Positions 1 through 12,629 of a DNA stretch of 64,000 nt are shown piece after piece (position 1 is the stretch's first letter; each line of letters opens with the position of its first letter). Source of the DNA: Siphonodentalium dalli (Eukaryota; Mollusca; Scaphopoda; Gadilida; Siphonodentaliidae); assembly GCA_032622095.1 (NCBI GenBank), contig CP136063.1, positions 37,548,106 through 37,612,105 on the forward strand. Reading direction: 5' to 3'. The notes under the pieces were generated by a model, which was not told where the DNA came from, did no database searches, and saw nothing but the letters and a program-made list of their open reading frames with translations. Made by a program: the position numbers and the translations under genes.

Positions 1-1906
1 TGTGAATAAGCGGCTATTCTATTAGTACCGCTGAGAATATACCTACATGTCGCAACGGTATATTGCTGCTCTTCATTTTTTAATAAAGAATTAAAATAAA
101 TCACTTTCAGAAGTATCGTCGTATTTCATCTAATTTTATATTTATTATTATTCCCGGGGCGGGGTGAGACGTATTCCGGTCGTGGGTAGGTTACATACAA
201 ATAAGTTATCAAATTTGACACCTAAAGCAATATAATGGATTGAAAACCGTGTATATATAGGATGTATGCTTATTTAATAGCTTGGTTTGGATTCAATTTC
301 CAATATTGGCCCCTTCAAATGAGTCATAGAATGAAGTAAACATGTCCACAAATTGAGATCGAGAACATTAAACAATTCACAAATGACCAAGGACTTGGTC
401 TATACGGGACAACTGGTCTGCCATAAGGTCGTGCGTTAACTCCCGAAACCACACTTAAAATAACATATTGCTTTATATCTGTTATAGGACCAGATGCGTA
501 CCTGACGAACTGGAGCCATTATATTTTTTCATAGGACCAACTTTCTAAATACAAATACAATTTCGGAACCGGACTTAGTAAATATTTTCCAAACAAATGA
601 TTCCTTCTGTGTTATCAAGCTCGTACAATAAGTCAAATATACTCACACTTAAATGAACAGTATAATTATATGACATGGTTACATAGTTCCATATGTCAAC
701 GTCACTTTAATAAAAGGACCTGTTAACCACACATGCAATTTAACTTGTGGATATTTGATGGTATACCTATATATATCGGAAGGTCCACGTGTTTTATCTG
801 CCATCACGATAACAACTTGTATGCATGTAAACTTTGGACACAATCCCAACTGGTGTACCCAATATTTATAACTGGTGTATTATATATAAAGAGCGTTTAC
901 CATATGATATGTTTAGGTTTGTAATTAATTACTTACCAACAACAACCTTATGAAAAAGACATGTTGTCATGGGATGTATAGATGATTACTACATATATAA
1001 GACATTCACACCAAGAGTGGTTCATCTATGATTTAAGTTTTACATGGTATTTATGTGTAATCAAACAATGGTACCTCTCTTGATCAAGTAACCGAAATTA
1101 CCTTGCCACGATAGTGTGTTGATAATTCAATATTTGAAATATTGTCAGTGTTGATATCTTTTATGAGCATTTAAAAAAACATTCATACAAAGTATGAATG
1201 TTTGTGGTTTACATGTGCGGACATGTTAAACGCACTTGTGTTGTAAAAAAGCGGGAACTCCAGGCCCCAAATACGCAAACAGGTAAACGTACACGTATGC
1301 ATATAACTAAACAACGTTATTTTTTATACATATAGCAAACTCCAACTCACCGTACACGCATAACAGACGTCAATACATATTTCTAATAATGTGGGATCAC
1401 GTTTTGTGATCGACATTCAATGTCTGCCATTTAGTCAGTCCGCCCGGCCGTCTGTTTGCGCCTGATTTCCGCGAGAGATCATTATATGTCTCACCTGGAT
1501 GCCATTATGTTGTGTATTCCGATATTTAATGTAACAAAATACACAAATATATGATAACGCGGGTATCTCTAAAATATAGGAATTCATGCGCCCGCTGCGA
1601 TCTCGGAGTAATCCGATACCTCCCGCTGACAACAAGGGCACCTCCGATGATTATATAAACAAAATAACCTGACTACGACTGTTGTGGGATTTAAAGTTGT
1701 AAATGTTGGGCTTTGGTGTAGCAATTCATGAGATTCAGGATTCTCTACAATTTTATTTACACTATTTTTATTTTTGACTGGCTAAAACTGCTCTGACGGC
1801 AGACTGTCTGTTCATCATTAGCACAATTTTAGCTTCCGGTGAGCAAGGCCGGGTACCGTGTTTGTGGGGCCCAGTGTGGCATCATTCTGAATATGGGCTC
1901 CATAAA
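1..1906. other. Unannotated AT-rich DNA
   Basis: I see no supported gene here. The short open frames lack splice signals, recognisable motifs or composition bias. The one structural feature is a small perfect hairpin at 1177-1203, listed separately. Confidence 0.5.
1177..1203. repeat. Short perfect hairpin
   Basis: A 12-bp perfect inverted repeat (AAACATTCATAC and its complement) surrounds a 3-nt AAA loop. Its function is unknown. It could be chance in AT-rich DNA or the centre of a small foldback element. Confidence 0.5.
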
Positions 1907-2251
1907 ACTGTATGTAACTATAACTAATGATGTCTAACATGAGAGGATGTGACTACAAACCATAACTAATGATGTCTAACATGAGATGATGTGACTGTAT
2001 GTAACTATAAATAATAATGGCTAACATGAGAGGATGTACTGTATAAACCATAACTAATGATGTATAACATGAGAGGTAGTACTGTATGTAACTATAACTA
2101 ATGATGTCTAACATGAGAGGATGTACTGTATGTAACTATAACTGATTATGTCCAACATGTACTGTATGGATCATAATCAATGGTGACTGACATGAGAAGG
2201 TGTGACTTTACGGATCATAACCAATGCTAACTCACCTCAGATGATGTGACT
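1907..2251. repeat. ~44-bp tandem repeat overlapping an exon end
   Basis: Eight diverged head-to-tail units of about 36-46 bp start with ACTGTATG or ACTTTACG and end with GATGTG. A typical core is AACTAATGATGTCTAACATG. The last unit (about 2208-2251) has the same length and register as its neighbour. It contains the splice donor and last codons of the minus-strand exon at 2236-3474. Confidence 0.85.
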
Positions 2252-3474
2252 GCTGGAATGACTTGGTAAAATGATAACGTATCTGTTCGATGGGTCTTGC
2301 ATCGGACCACAAGCTGGCGTAAGTAAATATTGTATGTTATTGACGTCAAGCCACCAAATTCAGGCCGCAGGAAAAACAGCATGCGCACCTGGTACGGGGG
2401 TAGGATCCCTATCTCTGCTATCTCTCTGTAACCGTTAGGTCCACCGTTAAACACAAAGACATGGTCCTCATGGATGAATGCCGTATATGGAGCATAAACT
2501 TCATCATCTAACTCAGTACAATGGTTATGGTCACCGGTTGTCCTCATCGTTCTTGGCTTCTGTTCTATGTCACTCGCGATGACATGAAACACTTTTTGTA
2601 AATCCCCCGTCAGGATGGTTATGGAACTGAATTCTGCGTCACACACCACAACAATGTCATACAACTCTGATGCCGCTATGTTTAATCTGGCTGAGCCGAA
2701 AATATGTTGGGACTCACTGATGATTACACCGTTATCTGTCATCCGCTTAATGCGATGATCTCCCACAAACGCCACTAGAAGATAATTTTCTCTCCGCACC
2801 ACGCTGCAGCATTTTCCGGGTGTGGTGATCGTCCGAACATACTGGAGGTTTGTAATGTCATAAATATCAATTGCAGACTGCAAGCAGACATACACATGGT
2901 CTCGTGTAATGTACAATTGATCATCATCTGGTGCATCTGGTAACTTTGGAGACTCGGCCACCGTCCGCCAGCCTCTCTCCTGCTTTCTTTGTATTAGCCG
3001 GTCCCGCTTACTAGTGATGATCAGATCAGATGCTGTGGTCGGGTCGATGTATCTCACCAGCCCTTTTGAATTATTATCATGTAAACGGAGTGTCTTAGTC
3101 AACTTTGTGTTAAGTTCTCTTCTACCATATATAGTGTTGCTATTATATCTCGCTATTGCATTCTCACTCCCCCCAGTCAGTGTTTGTTGTGTCGTTATAG
3201 AGTGACCTTCTCTGGTATGAAGGTCATCCTTCTCAATCTCATATCTTAATATTTCTTTATTTTTCCCTATAAGTATTGCATAAAGGACCGTCATAAATTG
3301 TCTTTCTTTGATGTTATATCGATTAATGCTAACCACATCAGGTAGAGCTACTATTGTTTCCGTTGTGTGCAACATAGACTTCTGTCTTAATTCAAGCCTC
3401 TCTCTCAGACTCTTTAACCTTGATAGAGCAGCAAGAACTAAGGTCTCCACCGATTGGCATCGCCGTGATTCATG
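2236..3474 (-). CDS. Internal exon of a probable TRIM-like protein (B-box end, helix, propeller-like C-terminus)
   Basis: This exon of 1,239 nt (413 codons) is open throughout and phase 0 at both ends. On the minus strand it follows a strong acceptor (pyrimidine tract then TTTCTTACAG, AG at 3475-3476) and ends at a consensus donor, GAG|GTGAGT (intron starts at 2235). The open frame runs on into intron at both ends (2227-3540), so the ORF's own Met and stop are not the gene's. The exon opens with HESRRCQSVETL, which resembles the closing His/Cys of a B-box zinc finger. A Leu/Arg/Glu-rich helical stretch follows (SRLKSLRERLELRQKS). The last ~230 residues alternate beta-rich segments such as HVYVCLQSAIDIYDI and YLLVAFVGDHRIKRM, in the manner of a beta-propeller. 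Bivalve genomes hold many TRIM-like genes of this plan, often E3-ligase related. RING and upstream B-box residues would lie on exons at higher coordinates, which I could not find. The exon call is strong; the family call is moderate. Confidence 0.75.
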
Positions 3475-3540
3475 CTGTAAGAAACAAACATAAAAGTAAA
3501 GACGTTTACGTGGGGACCAATTGTAAGTGGAATTTTTCAA

Positions 3541-4239
3541 TATATGTGCTAGAGGGTCAGCAAGTCCCTTTCAGGGTCCCTTTCACATAGCCCAAAATTC
3601 CCCTCCGATATATTCCCTACCTAGACCACGGATAAGTTATCGTTAAAAGTGGGAAATGAACGGTCAAATTAACAATTATAAGTGTTATAAGTACCAGTCT
3701 ATTATATTTGATACGACGGGCCGATCACGATCTGCGTATGTTTAACCCATCCATTGGTGATAGTGAATCGCTGCTTTCGGAACCGTAATCTAGAGCTCTG
3801 ATTTTGAATTATATTGAGTATACTGTTATATCACATGAAACCCCTATAATTTCATTGAAAAATCCATTACATATTTTGTTATCTGTCACTAGTGGCTAAT
3901 AGCTAATAGTCCAAGCGGTAATCACTTTCATTGTATACCTGCGCGCATGACGTCATTTTGCTTCCATACCAAAAGATAAACAAATTATATTATATTATTG
4001 ACAATATAATGTAATTGACAAATGTTACCAATAAATAACCCAATAGACGTCAAATAAAGACAAAACTAAAAGGGACTATATTTCGTTGCGCGTGCAGCGC
4101 AGCACTGAAGTATGTTGGTGAAGCGTCTGAGCCAACAAAAGACTTGTATACAGTTTGCGTGTTCTCAACAGAGCTGATGTTGTTAAAAAGGCACAATGCT
4201 TTAGTTTTTTTCATGTGATATACAAGATCTTCAACTCTT
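3541..4239. other. Probable intron or upstream DNA of the TRIM-like gene
   Basis: No exon was recognised. Positions 3798-3825 are the exact reverse complement of 42708-42735 (28 nt), so a dispersed element lies here. The rest is AT-rich and featureless. Confidence 0.4.
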
Positions 4240-4358
4240 TATGTTGGGATATAAGATTTTATGAAACTCGTTTGATAAATTTGTTTCACAACTCGTCTAC
4301 GACTCGTTATGAATCAAATTTATCAAACTCGTTTCATAAAATCTTATATCCCAACATA
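4240..4358. repeat. 119-bp imperfect palindrome
   Basis: Two 43-bp arms (4240-4282 and 4316-4358) are reverse complements with about two mismatches, around a 33-nt loop. Arms begin TATGTTGGGATATAAG. Such a hairpin is typical of a small foldback element or MITE. An open frame at 4155-4553 reads through it but is not evidence of a gene. Confidence 0.9.
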
Positions 4359-4394
4359 ATTCGTTGGAGATCCTCTACTCGTATATATGGTAGC

Positions 4395-4545
4395 CAGCTA
4401 GGCGCGGACCGCCTCTCAGTAGGTGCACCGCGCCTCGAGCGAAGGCGCGCGGCGCCTATCGCTGATTATCATCGCGCCGATCCGCGGAGCGGTCTTCGGA
4501 CCTTCGTTCGTCGTCCGTTGCTTCTACTAATTACGTCCGCGCGTT
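4395..4545. other. Isolated CpG-rich patch
   Basis: About 150 bp very rich in CG dinucleotides (GGCGCGCGGCGCC, CCGCGGAGCGG, CGTTCGTCGTCCG) stands in otherwise AT-rich DNA. It could be a promoter-type CpG island for the minus-strand exon downstream or part of a repeat. No TATA box, tRNA or rRNA match was recognised. Confidence 0.4.
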
Positions 4546-4559
4546 CGGTTTGATTGAAT

Positions 4560-6570
4560 TATCGAAACTAAATGTAGCTTTAACCCTTTCAGTGCCAAGT
4601 CCGATGTTTGTATCAACCCATATTTCCTTGATCATTTTTCAAATTTACTGATTATAATAATGTGATACATTGATGGAATGAGCTCTTAGTTGTATACGTA
4701 TACGTTTACATCGAGGTAGGTCGCTACTTTCTTACATCAGAGGATACGTTCTTACACCAGAGGATGCAACAAGGCAAATACGTACTTAGCGTGATTAGTT
4801 ATATACCAGCTATAAAATACGATATGTATATGCACATGCATGGTACACTCGAAGAGACACGGAAGTGACTGGAATTGGAATTCATTAGAATTTTTAAATT
4901 CTTCCGACTTGATCATCACTCTACGTGCACATGTCTGATATGGCTATAATCCAATTCAAGGCAATCAGGGTTTACTAATGTAACTCTGCGCTTTATTTTC
5001 TATGTCAAGAAATATACCTAAATCGAGAGCGTTTCGCCACACGGATAAAGACCATAAAGAGCGTTGTGTGAGGTTTTTTTCAAATAACCAACATTGGTTT
5101 CAGTCCGATATAACAATGCATAAGGCAATCAGGCTTCTCTTATCAGTTGCAGTATATCTTATTATCTCTGTTACTAGTAGTGTTAGCACAACAAAAAGAG
5201 TTATCAATAAAGAGTGTTTTGTCATATATAAAATTGATATGTATTAACCATCAACCTTCAGTGCGGTGTAACATAGTGCATGATTTTGGTCTCTTTCTTG
5301 TATCTGAATAATTGCCTTTGATGCGATGCGATGTGTGATTTAAAATGAGATATTGGCATAGTGTGCCATCGCCTTTGTACTATCTTATCCTGGGAAATAA
5401 AATATGCTGCCAAAATTAAATAAATCCTTCATAGTCATGTCAAGTCTGTATAATAAACTATAATTATGTACTTTCTGTGTCCAATTACTCAACATATATC
5501 ATGAAACAGGTATGCAGTGACTGCGCGGCTAGTAACTGTGTTCCACTGGTCCTATCCGTCTATTCTGCTATGACGTTAGTAGGTCTTGTGAAATTGTTAT
5601 GCTGTTGGTAGGACAAACTGACGTCGTTAAGAAAAAGTACTGTTTTTGTTCTTTTAAGTGTCATTTTCGCGGTGTTTGGCTAAGCCGAGGGATTTTATTA
5701 ATAACAGTGTATGTATGAAACATTCAATAACGTATATATATATATATTTTTTTTAAACTAGTAATGGCTGCGCTGGTATTTGCTAAATAACATTAATAGC
5801 TAAATTGTTGATAGTCGATTTGCAACAGCTAATACAAACAGTATTAACTTATTTGTATTGTGCTTCTGAATGTTTCATACACATTATAGCGTTTCTTGCA
5901 TATGTTCAGATTATCCGAACACCGCAATAATGACAACTTAAAACTGATTAACGGTATCTTTTCGTAACAGCATCAGTTTGCCGTAACATCGCATAGCAGT
6001 TAATCATTATCCATCAGCACCATATCACATTAGCAGGACAACTTGACTGGGGTGTGTTCCTTAATTTCCACCGCGAATCGATTCGGTCATGCGTTGATGG
6101 TTCTTCGTCGTTAATGACTAATAATTACGCATGTCAGTTCGCGTTAATTGATTTATCAAGACGGGTCAAATGGGCTTAAAGTGACGGTTAACGGGTGTCT
6201 CTCAATGTATGTATGTGTAATCGAGTTTGTTCACTATGTTCTGACATCTGATGATACAACAGGCCGTTAAATACACAGCTGGATTAAACTTTTATACCAG
6301 CTATAAATATCGACTGTATTGATATAGTATACACGTGGCAAACACAAGTATTCGGATTATAGTCTTATAAATCATTATTGCAATAACAAATGTATCAATT
6401 GTACCTATATCGTTTATTTTGTAAACAATCTGGGTACTAAGAACAAATTATCTTGAGCCATATGTAAAAGCCAAATGTAGTGAAATTAGCCCCAGTTTTC
6501 AAAACACAATGCGAGAAAACATTGCGAAATGCTCAACTTCATACTAATCATATTAAATATAGTAATTAAA
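4560..6570. other. Unannotated AT-rich DNA with one short secretory-type ORF
   Basis: No gene is supported apart from the weak candidate at 5116-5247. A short (TA)n run followed by a T-run sits near 5733-5756. Confidence 0.4.
5116..5247 (+). CDS. Candidate 43-residue peptide with a signal-peptide-like start
   Basis: From the ATG at 5116 the frame encodes Met-His-Lys-Ala-Ile-Arg and then a hydrophobic core (LLLSVAVYLIISV) ending in small residues (TSSVS). This looks like a secretory signal peptide with a cleavage site. About 19 residues follow, including a KR pair and one Cys, before the stop. The frame is also open upstream to an earlier ATG at 5002. No polyadenylation signal, splice site or homologous copy was seen. 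It may be a first exon or a chance frame. Confidence 0.15.
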   Translation: MHKAIRLLLSVAVYLIISVTSSVSTTKRVINKECFVIYKIDMY

Positions 6571-6572
6571 TC

Positions 6573-6710
6573 ATGTGCCGAAACGTCTTCGATGACGTTC
6601 CGAAACATCCAAATGCTTGGTCCGAAATAACAATTGCCGAAACCCCAGGTGCCGAAACATCCTGAAAACTAGGTGCTGAAACGTCCATGTGCCGAAATTT
6701 CCTGCACCCG
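6573..6710. repeat. Short degenerate repeat of GTGCCGAAAC units
   Basis: About seven diverged copies of a 15-20 bp unit of the type GGTGCCGAAACRTCC are separated by a few bases. Similar short pseudo-minisatellites (compare 55858-56170) are common inside invertebrate foldback elements. Confidence 0.7.
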
Positions 6711-6719
6711 GAAAAGTTA

Positions 6720-8050
6720 CACCATGACGCTGTTCATCAATATTCGTTGAAATCATACGAATGTAATGAACATTATGGAATTGACATGTCTTCTCCATAT
6801 ATAGTATATCAGTCGCATCGCTCACCAAGCGTCAAGAAATATATTGGTTAAATTCCGTAAAAAAGTTCACATCCCACTCGGCATGCATGGTATAATTATT
6901 TTCACTTTGGTGTTGGTAGTTTATACTACGTGTAGCAGACAATAAAGACTACTCGGAAATACGTTTGGTCTAATTTATAATCTAAATTATAATTGGGATC
7001 CATTCTTTCGATGAACCGTTGTGGACGAAGTGTAATAATTGATAATCAATATAGGTTATGTGAATCCGATTTGGTCTTAGGCACGTACCGACAGGGTGTG
7101 GGTTGTCACAATCCGAACGAGGACCATAATTTTCATAGTTAGAAATTTCATGACACAAATTTCAATAGTTGGAAATTAAAAGTAACAAGTGAATCGAATG
7201 ATCTAAGTGTTTCAATTTTCCGACTTCAAGTTCAGACTTGTATGTTTTACCGAACATTGCGTCATGGTCACTAGTCTATTAGTAATGCCAAACCTCCATA
7301 TCTTTCTGATAACAGATTTAACGATATAACATTCAGCATGCATAATTGTTACCATCATATATTGCTACTTCTTGGAATTTGAATACGTGTAACTCGTATT
7401 CGCTCATCAGCCATATTCTGATTAATAGCATGTATAATGTGCACGTACTGCACGCAGACTGACGCAGTATACTCGAGACATAACATATGGATCAATGCTA
7501 TGTCATGATTGTCATTCGTGTCTTTATTTACACAGTCCATGCTCTTAAACAGAATGTATGGAAACCCAAATTATATTAAGCCAATATTGAAATATTGCAT
7601 TACTCAAAACCAAATGCTATATAGTTGGACATTTGATTAGACAAAAATCCTATATATTTGGAAATGTTATTAGACCAAATCCTGTGTAGTTGGAAATTGT
7701 ATGGTCTCACCCACGGTTGGATCCATTTGGTACGTCCCTATTTGGCGGGAATACCAGGTAATATATAAACCAATGTTGATTTAAAAAACAAAAGCTAGTT
7801 ACCCCAATGTGAGTGGTTTAGCTTTGTTATTTAATTACGCTAACGCATGGTCATATTACCATATTTATTCTTGTCGACCACATCCATCGATAACTTATAT
7901 AGTGCGTAGAAATAACCACACGGAATATATGGTGCTGTTATCCCTTACACGAACAAGTACCCTTATGATTTTCGCGATGTTTGATTAATCTGCAAGGCCA
8001 GTGTCTGGTTGAAACATTCAAAAACATATATTCTTGAACTTTATTAACGC
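6720..8050. other. Unannotated AT-rich DNA
   Basis: No gene or clear repeat was found. Motifs of the type AATAGTTGGAAAT or TAGTTGGAAAT recur at about 7150-7710, perhaps an old degenerate tandem repeat. Confidence 0.35.
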
Positions 8051-8056
8051 ATGCCA

Positions 8057-8935
8057 TACTGAACTAGTGTTCGCGCTGCCACTTGCCAAATTTGCTAATG
8101 GCAAAAATAATTCAAATTTGGCAAAAAATAATTTCATTTGGCAAATAACTTTTTAATTCCTCTAGAAAAATTGAAAACAATATTGGTCAATAAACACCAT
8201 TCATTTCAGGAAACTTACAATATAATTATATTAGTGGTGTTGTATATGGTTTACGAAAAGTGAACACCTCTATTAAGATGAAGTTAAGCTGATAGCATTA
8301 ATATCGATCGGTGGTGGGATTTAGTGTGGAGGTGTTTACATAGCAAACCGGGGCCCCGGTGGTCCAGTCGGTAGAGTTCCAGGTGTTTTACGACGTCACA
8401 GACCGTCCAGCGCCGACGAAGCTGGTTCTAACCCCGCCCTATAGAGGGTGACCGGAATCGTGTACCTGGGCAAGTTTGTCAGTTGCTTTCCGGGGTCGGT
8501 GGTTTCTACACGCAGTGGAACGATTTCCCGGTGAAATTAAGCCTCTGCGTGGTCTTTCCTCCACCCGTAAATTGACAACGTCGTGTGTGGCCTAGCGGCT
8601 AGAACGACGATAAACCCTAACAAACACACAAACATAGCAAATCCTCTTGTGATGCGCCCTTCTGATAAGGCAACCCTTCTATCGTGTTTATTGTTTGATT
8701 ATCTGTGTATTATGTGGTGATAAAGTAGAGATGCGAATATAATTATTAACTACTCGCTTTTCTATCGATATCAAAAGTTGTTCAAATCGCGAGTGTCAGA
8801 ACATAAGACTCAAAGTTGCAGAAAATGATACTTCCAAGGATAGTATTTGGCAAATTTTGAAATAATTTGGCAAACAAAAATTTAATTTGGCGAATTATAT
8901 GGCAAAGTAAATTTTGGTCCAGCGGGGACCCTGCA
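8057..8935. mobile_element. Non-autonomous element with TTTGGCAAA subterminal motifs
   Basis: Both ends carry clustered TTTGGCAAA/TTTGCCAAA motifs (about 8088-8150 and 8846-8902). The outermost sequences are loosely inverted: TTCGCGCTGCCA on the left and, in reverse complement, GTCCCCGCTGGACCA on the right. There is no transposase frame between them. A SINE was later inserted near the middle. Exact ends and superfamily are uncertain. Confidence 0.5.
8338..8641 (+). mobile_element. tRNA-derived SINE with 10-bp target-site duplication
   Basis: The SINE body (8348-8631, 284 bp) is flanked by perfect 10-bp direct repeats ACATAGCAAA (8338-8347 and 8632-8641). The head carries a Pol III A-box-like TGGTCCAGTCGG (about 8360) and a B-box-like GGTTCTAACCCC (8424-8435). 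The tail GCCTAGCGGCTAGAACGACG then TAAACCCTAACAAACACAC is of the kind seen in molluscan SINEs. The intact duplication suggests fairly recent insertion. It is a retroposon, not a functional tRNA, because the A-B spacing is longer than in a tRNA. Confidence 0.88.
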
Positions 8936-8944
8936 AACTACAAA

Positions 8945-9480
8945 ACGTTAGAGCAGATTATAAATTTACTCCTCCTTAAATTCAGATAAAGGCGTGAAAC
9001 CAGATCCCGACCAGCGACCATAAATCGACCAACTTAGATTTCAATAATGGGGACAAGTACCGATAAGCAACCAATAAGTTTACATGTCCAATAAGTTTAC
9101 CTTTCTTTGACTAAAAGCAGGCACAATGTACCAGGGACAAACAATATCCGCATAGCGTAAGTGCGGTCGACATCCAAAATTGGTATATGTACTCGTGTGT
9201 ATACAGCAATAAAATGTGTCTAAGATACTCCGTGTATCGGAGTTGAACATCAGCGTGAGTTTTGTAACAAACTTTAAAATGGACGTATCCATAACCAACG
9301 AACGGCTCTTGGTTGTGTAACATCAAATCAATTACCCCAAATCAAATTATATATTCCGTGTGGGCGCGTGATATCATGGCATCAAAGCCACATGGCGGCC
9401 CCAATCGTAATTCAAAGTAATTTGTCAGTTCTGTTAGGTCAGCATATGACAATTTGGTAAGTGCTTTGATTAGATAAGTG
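8945..9480. other. Unannotated DNA
   Basis: No gene seen. An isolated CACATGGCGG at about 9390 matches the start of repeat family D and may be a 5' fragment of another copy. Confidence 0.35.
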
Positions 9481-9487
9481 ATGTTAC

Positions 9488-9866
9488 TTAACGGCACATG
9501 GCGGTTTGTGATTCAAAATACAGCTAATAATTTTCGAAATTTTACCGGTACCGAAATAGGTCGATACATACATGTATACTCTGCCGTCAAATGAGCATGC
9601 TGTGTTCCCAAAAAAATACATTTTGATGTAATGTAAAATACAACTTTAAACACGGTGTTTGGGTCCCAAACAAAAACAGAAAATTCCACGAGGTGGTTTA
9701 GAAAAAAGCGTTCAGTATTAGTCTATTCTAGATATCGTAGACATGAAGAGCGTGTTTTATTCACTTTTATGTATGTGAAAAGTAGAACATAGCTGTAAAA
9801 CTGCTGTAGCCATGGCATATATTGCCATAGATCACGAAGCTGGTATATCAACACACCATAAAAACG
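9488..9866 (+). repeat. Dispersed repeat family D, copy 1
   Basis: Landmarks in order are CACATGGCGGTTTGT, ACCGGTACCGAAATAGGTC, AAACACGGTGTTTGGGTCCC, AAGAGCGT and GAAGCTGGTATATCAACA. The same ordered landmarks recur at 10160, 11552, 14020 and 14600, and inverted inside the U repeat. No coding capacity; probably a non-autonomous mobile element. Confidence 0.75.
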
Positions 9867-10159
9867 ATGGCCAGACTAAATACATAATATACACATTTTA
9901 ATGAATCTCTCTTGGTCTAGATATATATAAGAGTATAACTTCAATGTGAAAGTTTGTCTATCTATCTGTCTATCTGCCCGGATTTTCTCCCTATACCGAT
10001 TTCAATTACATTTGGTGTGGTGACTCGGGGTACCCTATCGGATGTTATCACGGTGTTAGATTTAATTAACAAATTATAAAATAAATAATAAGTGAATGAA
10101 GCAGAGCTCAATTTAAAAAAAAAAAGAAGGGTTTTAAATAAAATATACATATATTTTGT
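9867..10159. other. Unannotated AT-rich spacer
   Basis: Spacer between D copies. A (TCTA/TCTG)n-like microsatellite lies at about 9956-9976 and a poly-A run at about 10113-10123. Confidence 0.4.
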
Positions 10160-10520
10160 TATCTCAAGACACATGGCGGTTTGTACTCATAAATACATCT
10201 AATAAATAATCACTTTTTAATTGTTACCGATAACGAACTGGTTTGTACTTACACGAACAACCTTTCTGTGGGCATTATATGTGTCAGGAAGAACCATTTA
10301 ATTCATACAAAATTTAACGTTTAACACGCGGTGTTTGTTCATAAGAAAGAGCGTTTATTAAAATGAAAACGTTTATCAAATGGCTGTGACCATGGATATT
10401 ATTTTTCTGAGCAAGCATATGAAGCCGGTATATCAATGGTTCGTTTTATTTGTCAATATATCGTGTACCGCATTCCAAATTACGCAGACAAAGTTCTGAA
10501 GCTCGAGTGAGCGACGATGT
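10160..10520 (+). repeat. Dispersed repeat family D, copy 2
   Basis: This copy contains ACACATGGCGGTTTGT, AACACGCGGTGTTTG, AAAGAGCG and CATATGAAGCCGGTATATC. The tail segment (CCAAATTACGCAGACAAA then GAAGCTCGAGTGAGC) is shared with copies 3-5. Confidence 0.7.
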
Positions 10521-11551
10521 ACGACGATGTATTATCATATGTGTATTTAGGACATATTATGTTTATATTACTTACCTTCTTGACACATATTTTGCAATTA
10601 TGTGTATATATATATAGTGCTGTATCTGCGTGACACGATTGTACGTTGTGTGTGCTGTACCAATCTTGGCACTTATTTTGCACTGTTATATGTTTATATT
10701 GAATTATCTACTTGACACTTATTTTTCACTCGACATTAATAATATCTCGGCGCATTTACCCAAAGCCCTTTCGTTTTCAATCCACGGTGGACGAAGTGTG
10801 CCAGAGCACGTATAGTTTTTGAGTCTGTCCTGGTCATTATTTGTTTAAATAATATCTCATTGGGGATGTTTAACATGATATGTTCTCGTAAAATAGGGCG
10901 CGCTCATCTGACAGAGAAATACAGTGTATCAAAAAAGTCAAGGTCAAAGTACCGTCCGCTTACTATGTTGAAATATGCCAAATAGTAATTGCCGGAAAGA
11001 ATCTGGAACCCATTCATTAACGTATCCGTATGTTGTAGCGAAGTCTTTTCCCTGCGAACGATGGAGAAACGGCATCCCCCACTGTGTGGTGTCATCATCC
11101 GAGTCTTTATGTCTTTAATGATAATATGTCATTCGTGACCACATTGTCACATAACACATGAGCACATATAAAACACATATAGTACATTACATAAACATGA
11201 TATGTGAATTAAACATATGAACATATAAACATATAAACAGGAAATACACATATATAAATGTAGTTTGTATAACACATACAAAGCTAAACCTAGAAATCGG
11301 CAGAATATAGGAGATACATATTTGACCCCCGCTGCGCTCTGTGCCAAATCATCAAGTTGTTGCACCTGTGAATCGGCGCCGTTTTCATGAGTGAGATGGA
11401 TATATCTCATTACCCGCGGTGTGATGTCATTATCGAATATTCCGACTAGAGTGCTATATAATTGAGTGTCCGGTAATAAGTTAATCGCAGGCGATATCCC
11501 CCGTAGATTATCAAACGTTTCTATCTAGGGTATTATATAACATTAATTAAA
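10521..11551. other. Unannotated AT-rich DNA
   Basis: No supported gene. Around 11200-11260 there are short repeats of CATATAAACA and ACATATGAAC type (degenerate microsatellite). Confidence 0.35.
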
Positions 11552-11880
11552 GCCATATGGTAGTTCGCGCTTAAAAATGCATGTAATCATATTCGCTTTT
11601 GAATGTTGTGCCGGTATCGATATAGGTTGATAAAAACTCGAAATACTGTTCTACGGGCATTTTATGCCACAGAAAGGCGCACTGGAGTAACAAAACATCA
11701 ATTTTGAACACGGTGTTTGGGTCCCAATACAAACAACATCAATATGCACGTTTATTTTACTCATATGCAAAACGTTGACAATAGAGGTAAAACTGCTGTG
11801 ACCATGCCAAGTATTTTTCAGAGAATAAGAAGCTGATATATAAACATTTCGTGTATTTGTCAACCTATTTTATACTCCTT

Positions 11881-12629
11881 CTTGTCAACAGTTAATCACA
11901 TCTCTGTCACCACATCACAACATCAACGACTTCTTTGATAAATCAATAAAGACATAACTATTTAACGATAATACTCGCAGCAAACTCCCCAGAAATAGCA
12001 ACAGACGTGATCCCCCACGCAACACGCTTAGAACATACAGAATGTTCAAAACAATCACTTCTTTGGAAGAATATATTTACATCATTTCCACCCCCAAACA
12101 ACGGAAATCCCTCACGAAATTCAGAATTAGTTGTCACACACTGGGCATTGAGCGCGGACGCTATTTCGATTTCGATGAACCGGACCGCATAATCGCATAT
12201 GTGAAACCTGCAACCAAATTGATAATGAGGAGCACTTTCTCCTCCATTGTACCTCACTGTTCGACGAGCGCGCCATATTTCACGAGAAACTAATACCTGA
12301 TCTCCTAACCACCCATAACGAGAGGTTATTCAATAGAATATTAACAAGCACAGACCCAACAACTCTACAGGCACTGGCATATTTCGTCCACTGTGGACTG
12401 AAAAAGGAAGGTGTTTGGCAATCAAGCTAGTGACGAACTGGTTAATCGAGTACAACAAAAAAGGAACACTGCCCTATCAGTCAAATGTACATTAACATAG
12501 AATAACATTATTATGAATTTGTTGCTACTTATTTTGTTCCATATTCAATGTTCTTGTCCTGTTATTCTATGTTAATGTACAATTGACCATACATGGTACA
12601 TGTAACGTACTAATAAACTTGATTGATTG
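11881..12629 (+). mobile_element. 5'-truncated LINE (non-LTR retrotransposon) 3' end
   Basis: This segment covers the last part of a reverse-transcriptase polyprotein, its 3' UTR and a short TTGATTGATTGA tail. It lies wholly inside repeat D copy 3, so it inserted after D. A 22-bp inverted repeat in the 3' UTR (12486-12507 and 12560-12581, TGTACATTAACATAG..) could form a stem. No long target-site duplication could be assigned. Confidence 0.8.
12042..12430 (+). pseudogene. LINE reverse-transcriptase C-terminus with one frameshift
   Basis: The first frame (12042 to about 12175) encodes KSLTKFRISCHTLGIERGRY, a motif seen just before the C-terminal zinc knuckle of many LINE proteins. After a frameshift near 12176-12190 a second frame encodes the knuckle itself, CETCNQIDNEEHFLLHC (CX2C, then HX4C), followed by an FDERAIFHEKLIPDLL-type helix. 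It ends at TAG 12428-12430. In the known family this region follows the polymerase domain; the endonuclease and polymerase domains are absent. The frameshift and 5' truncation mean it cannot make an active protein. Confidence 0.82.
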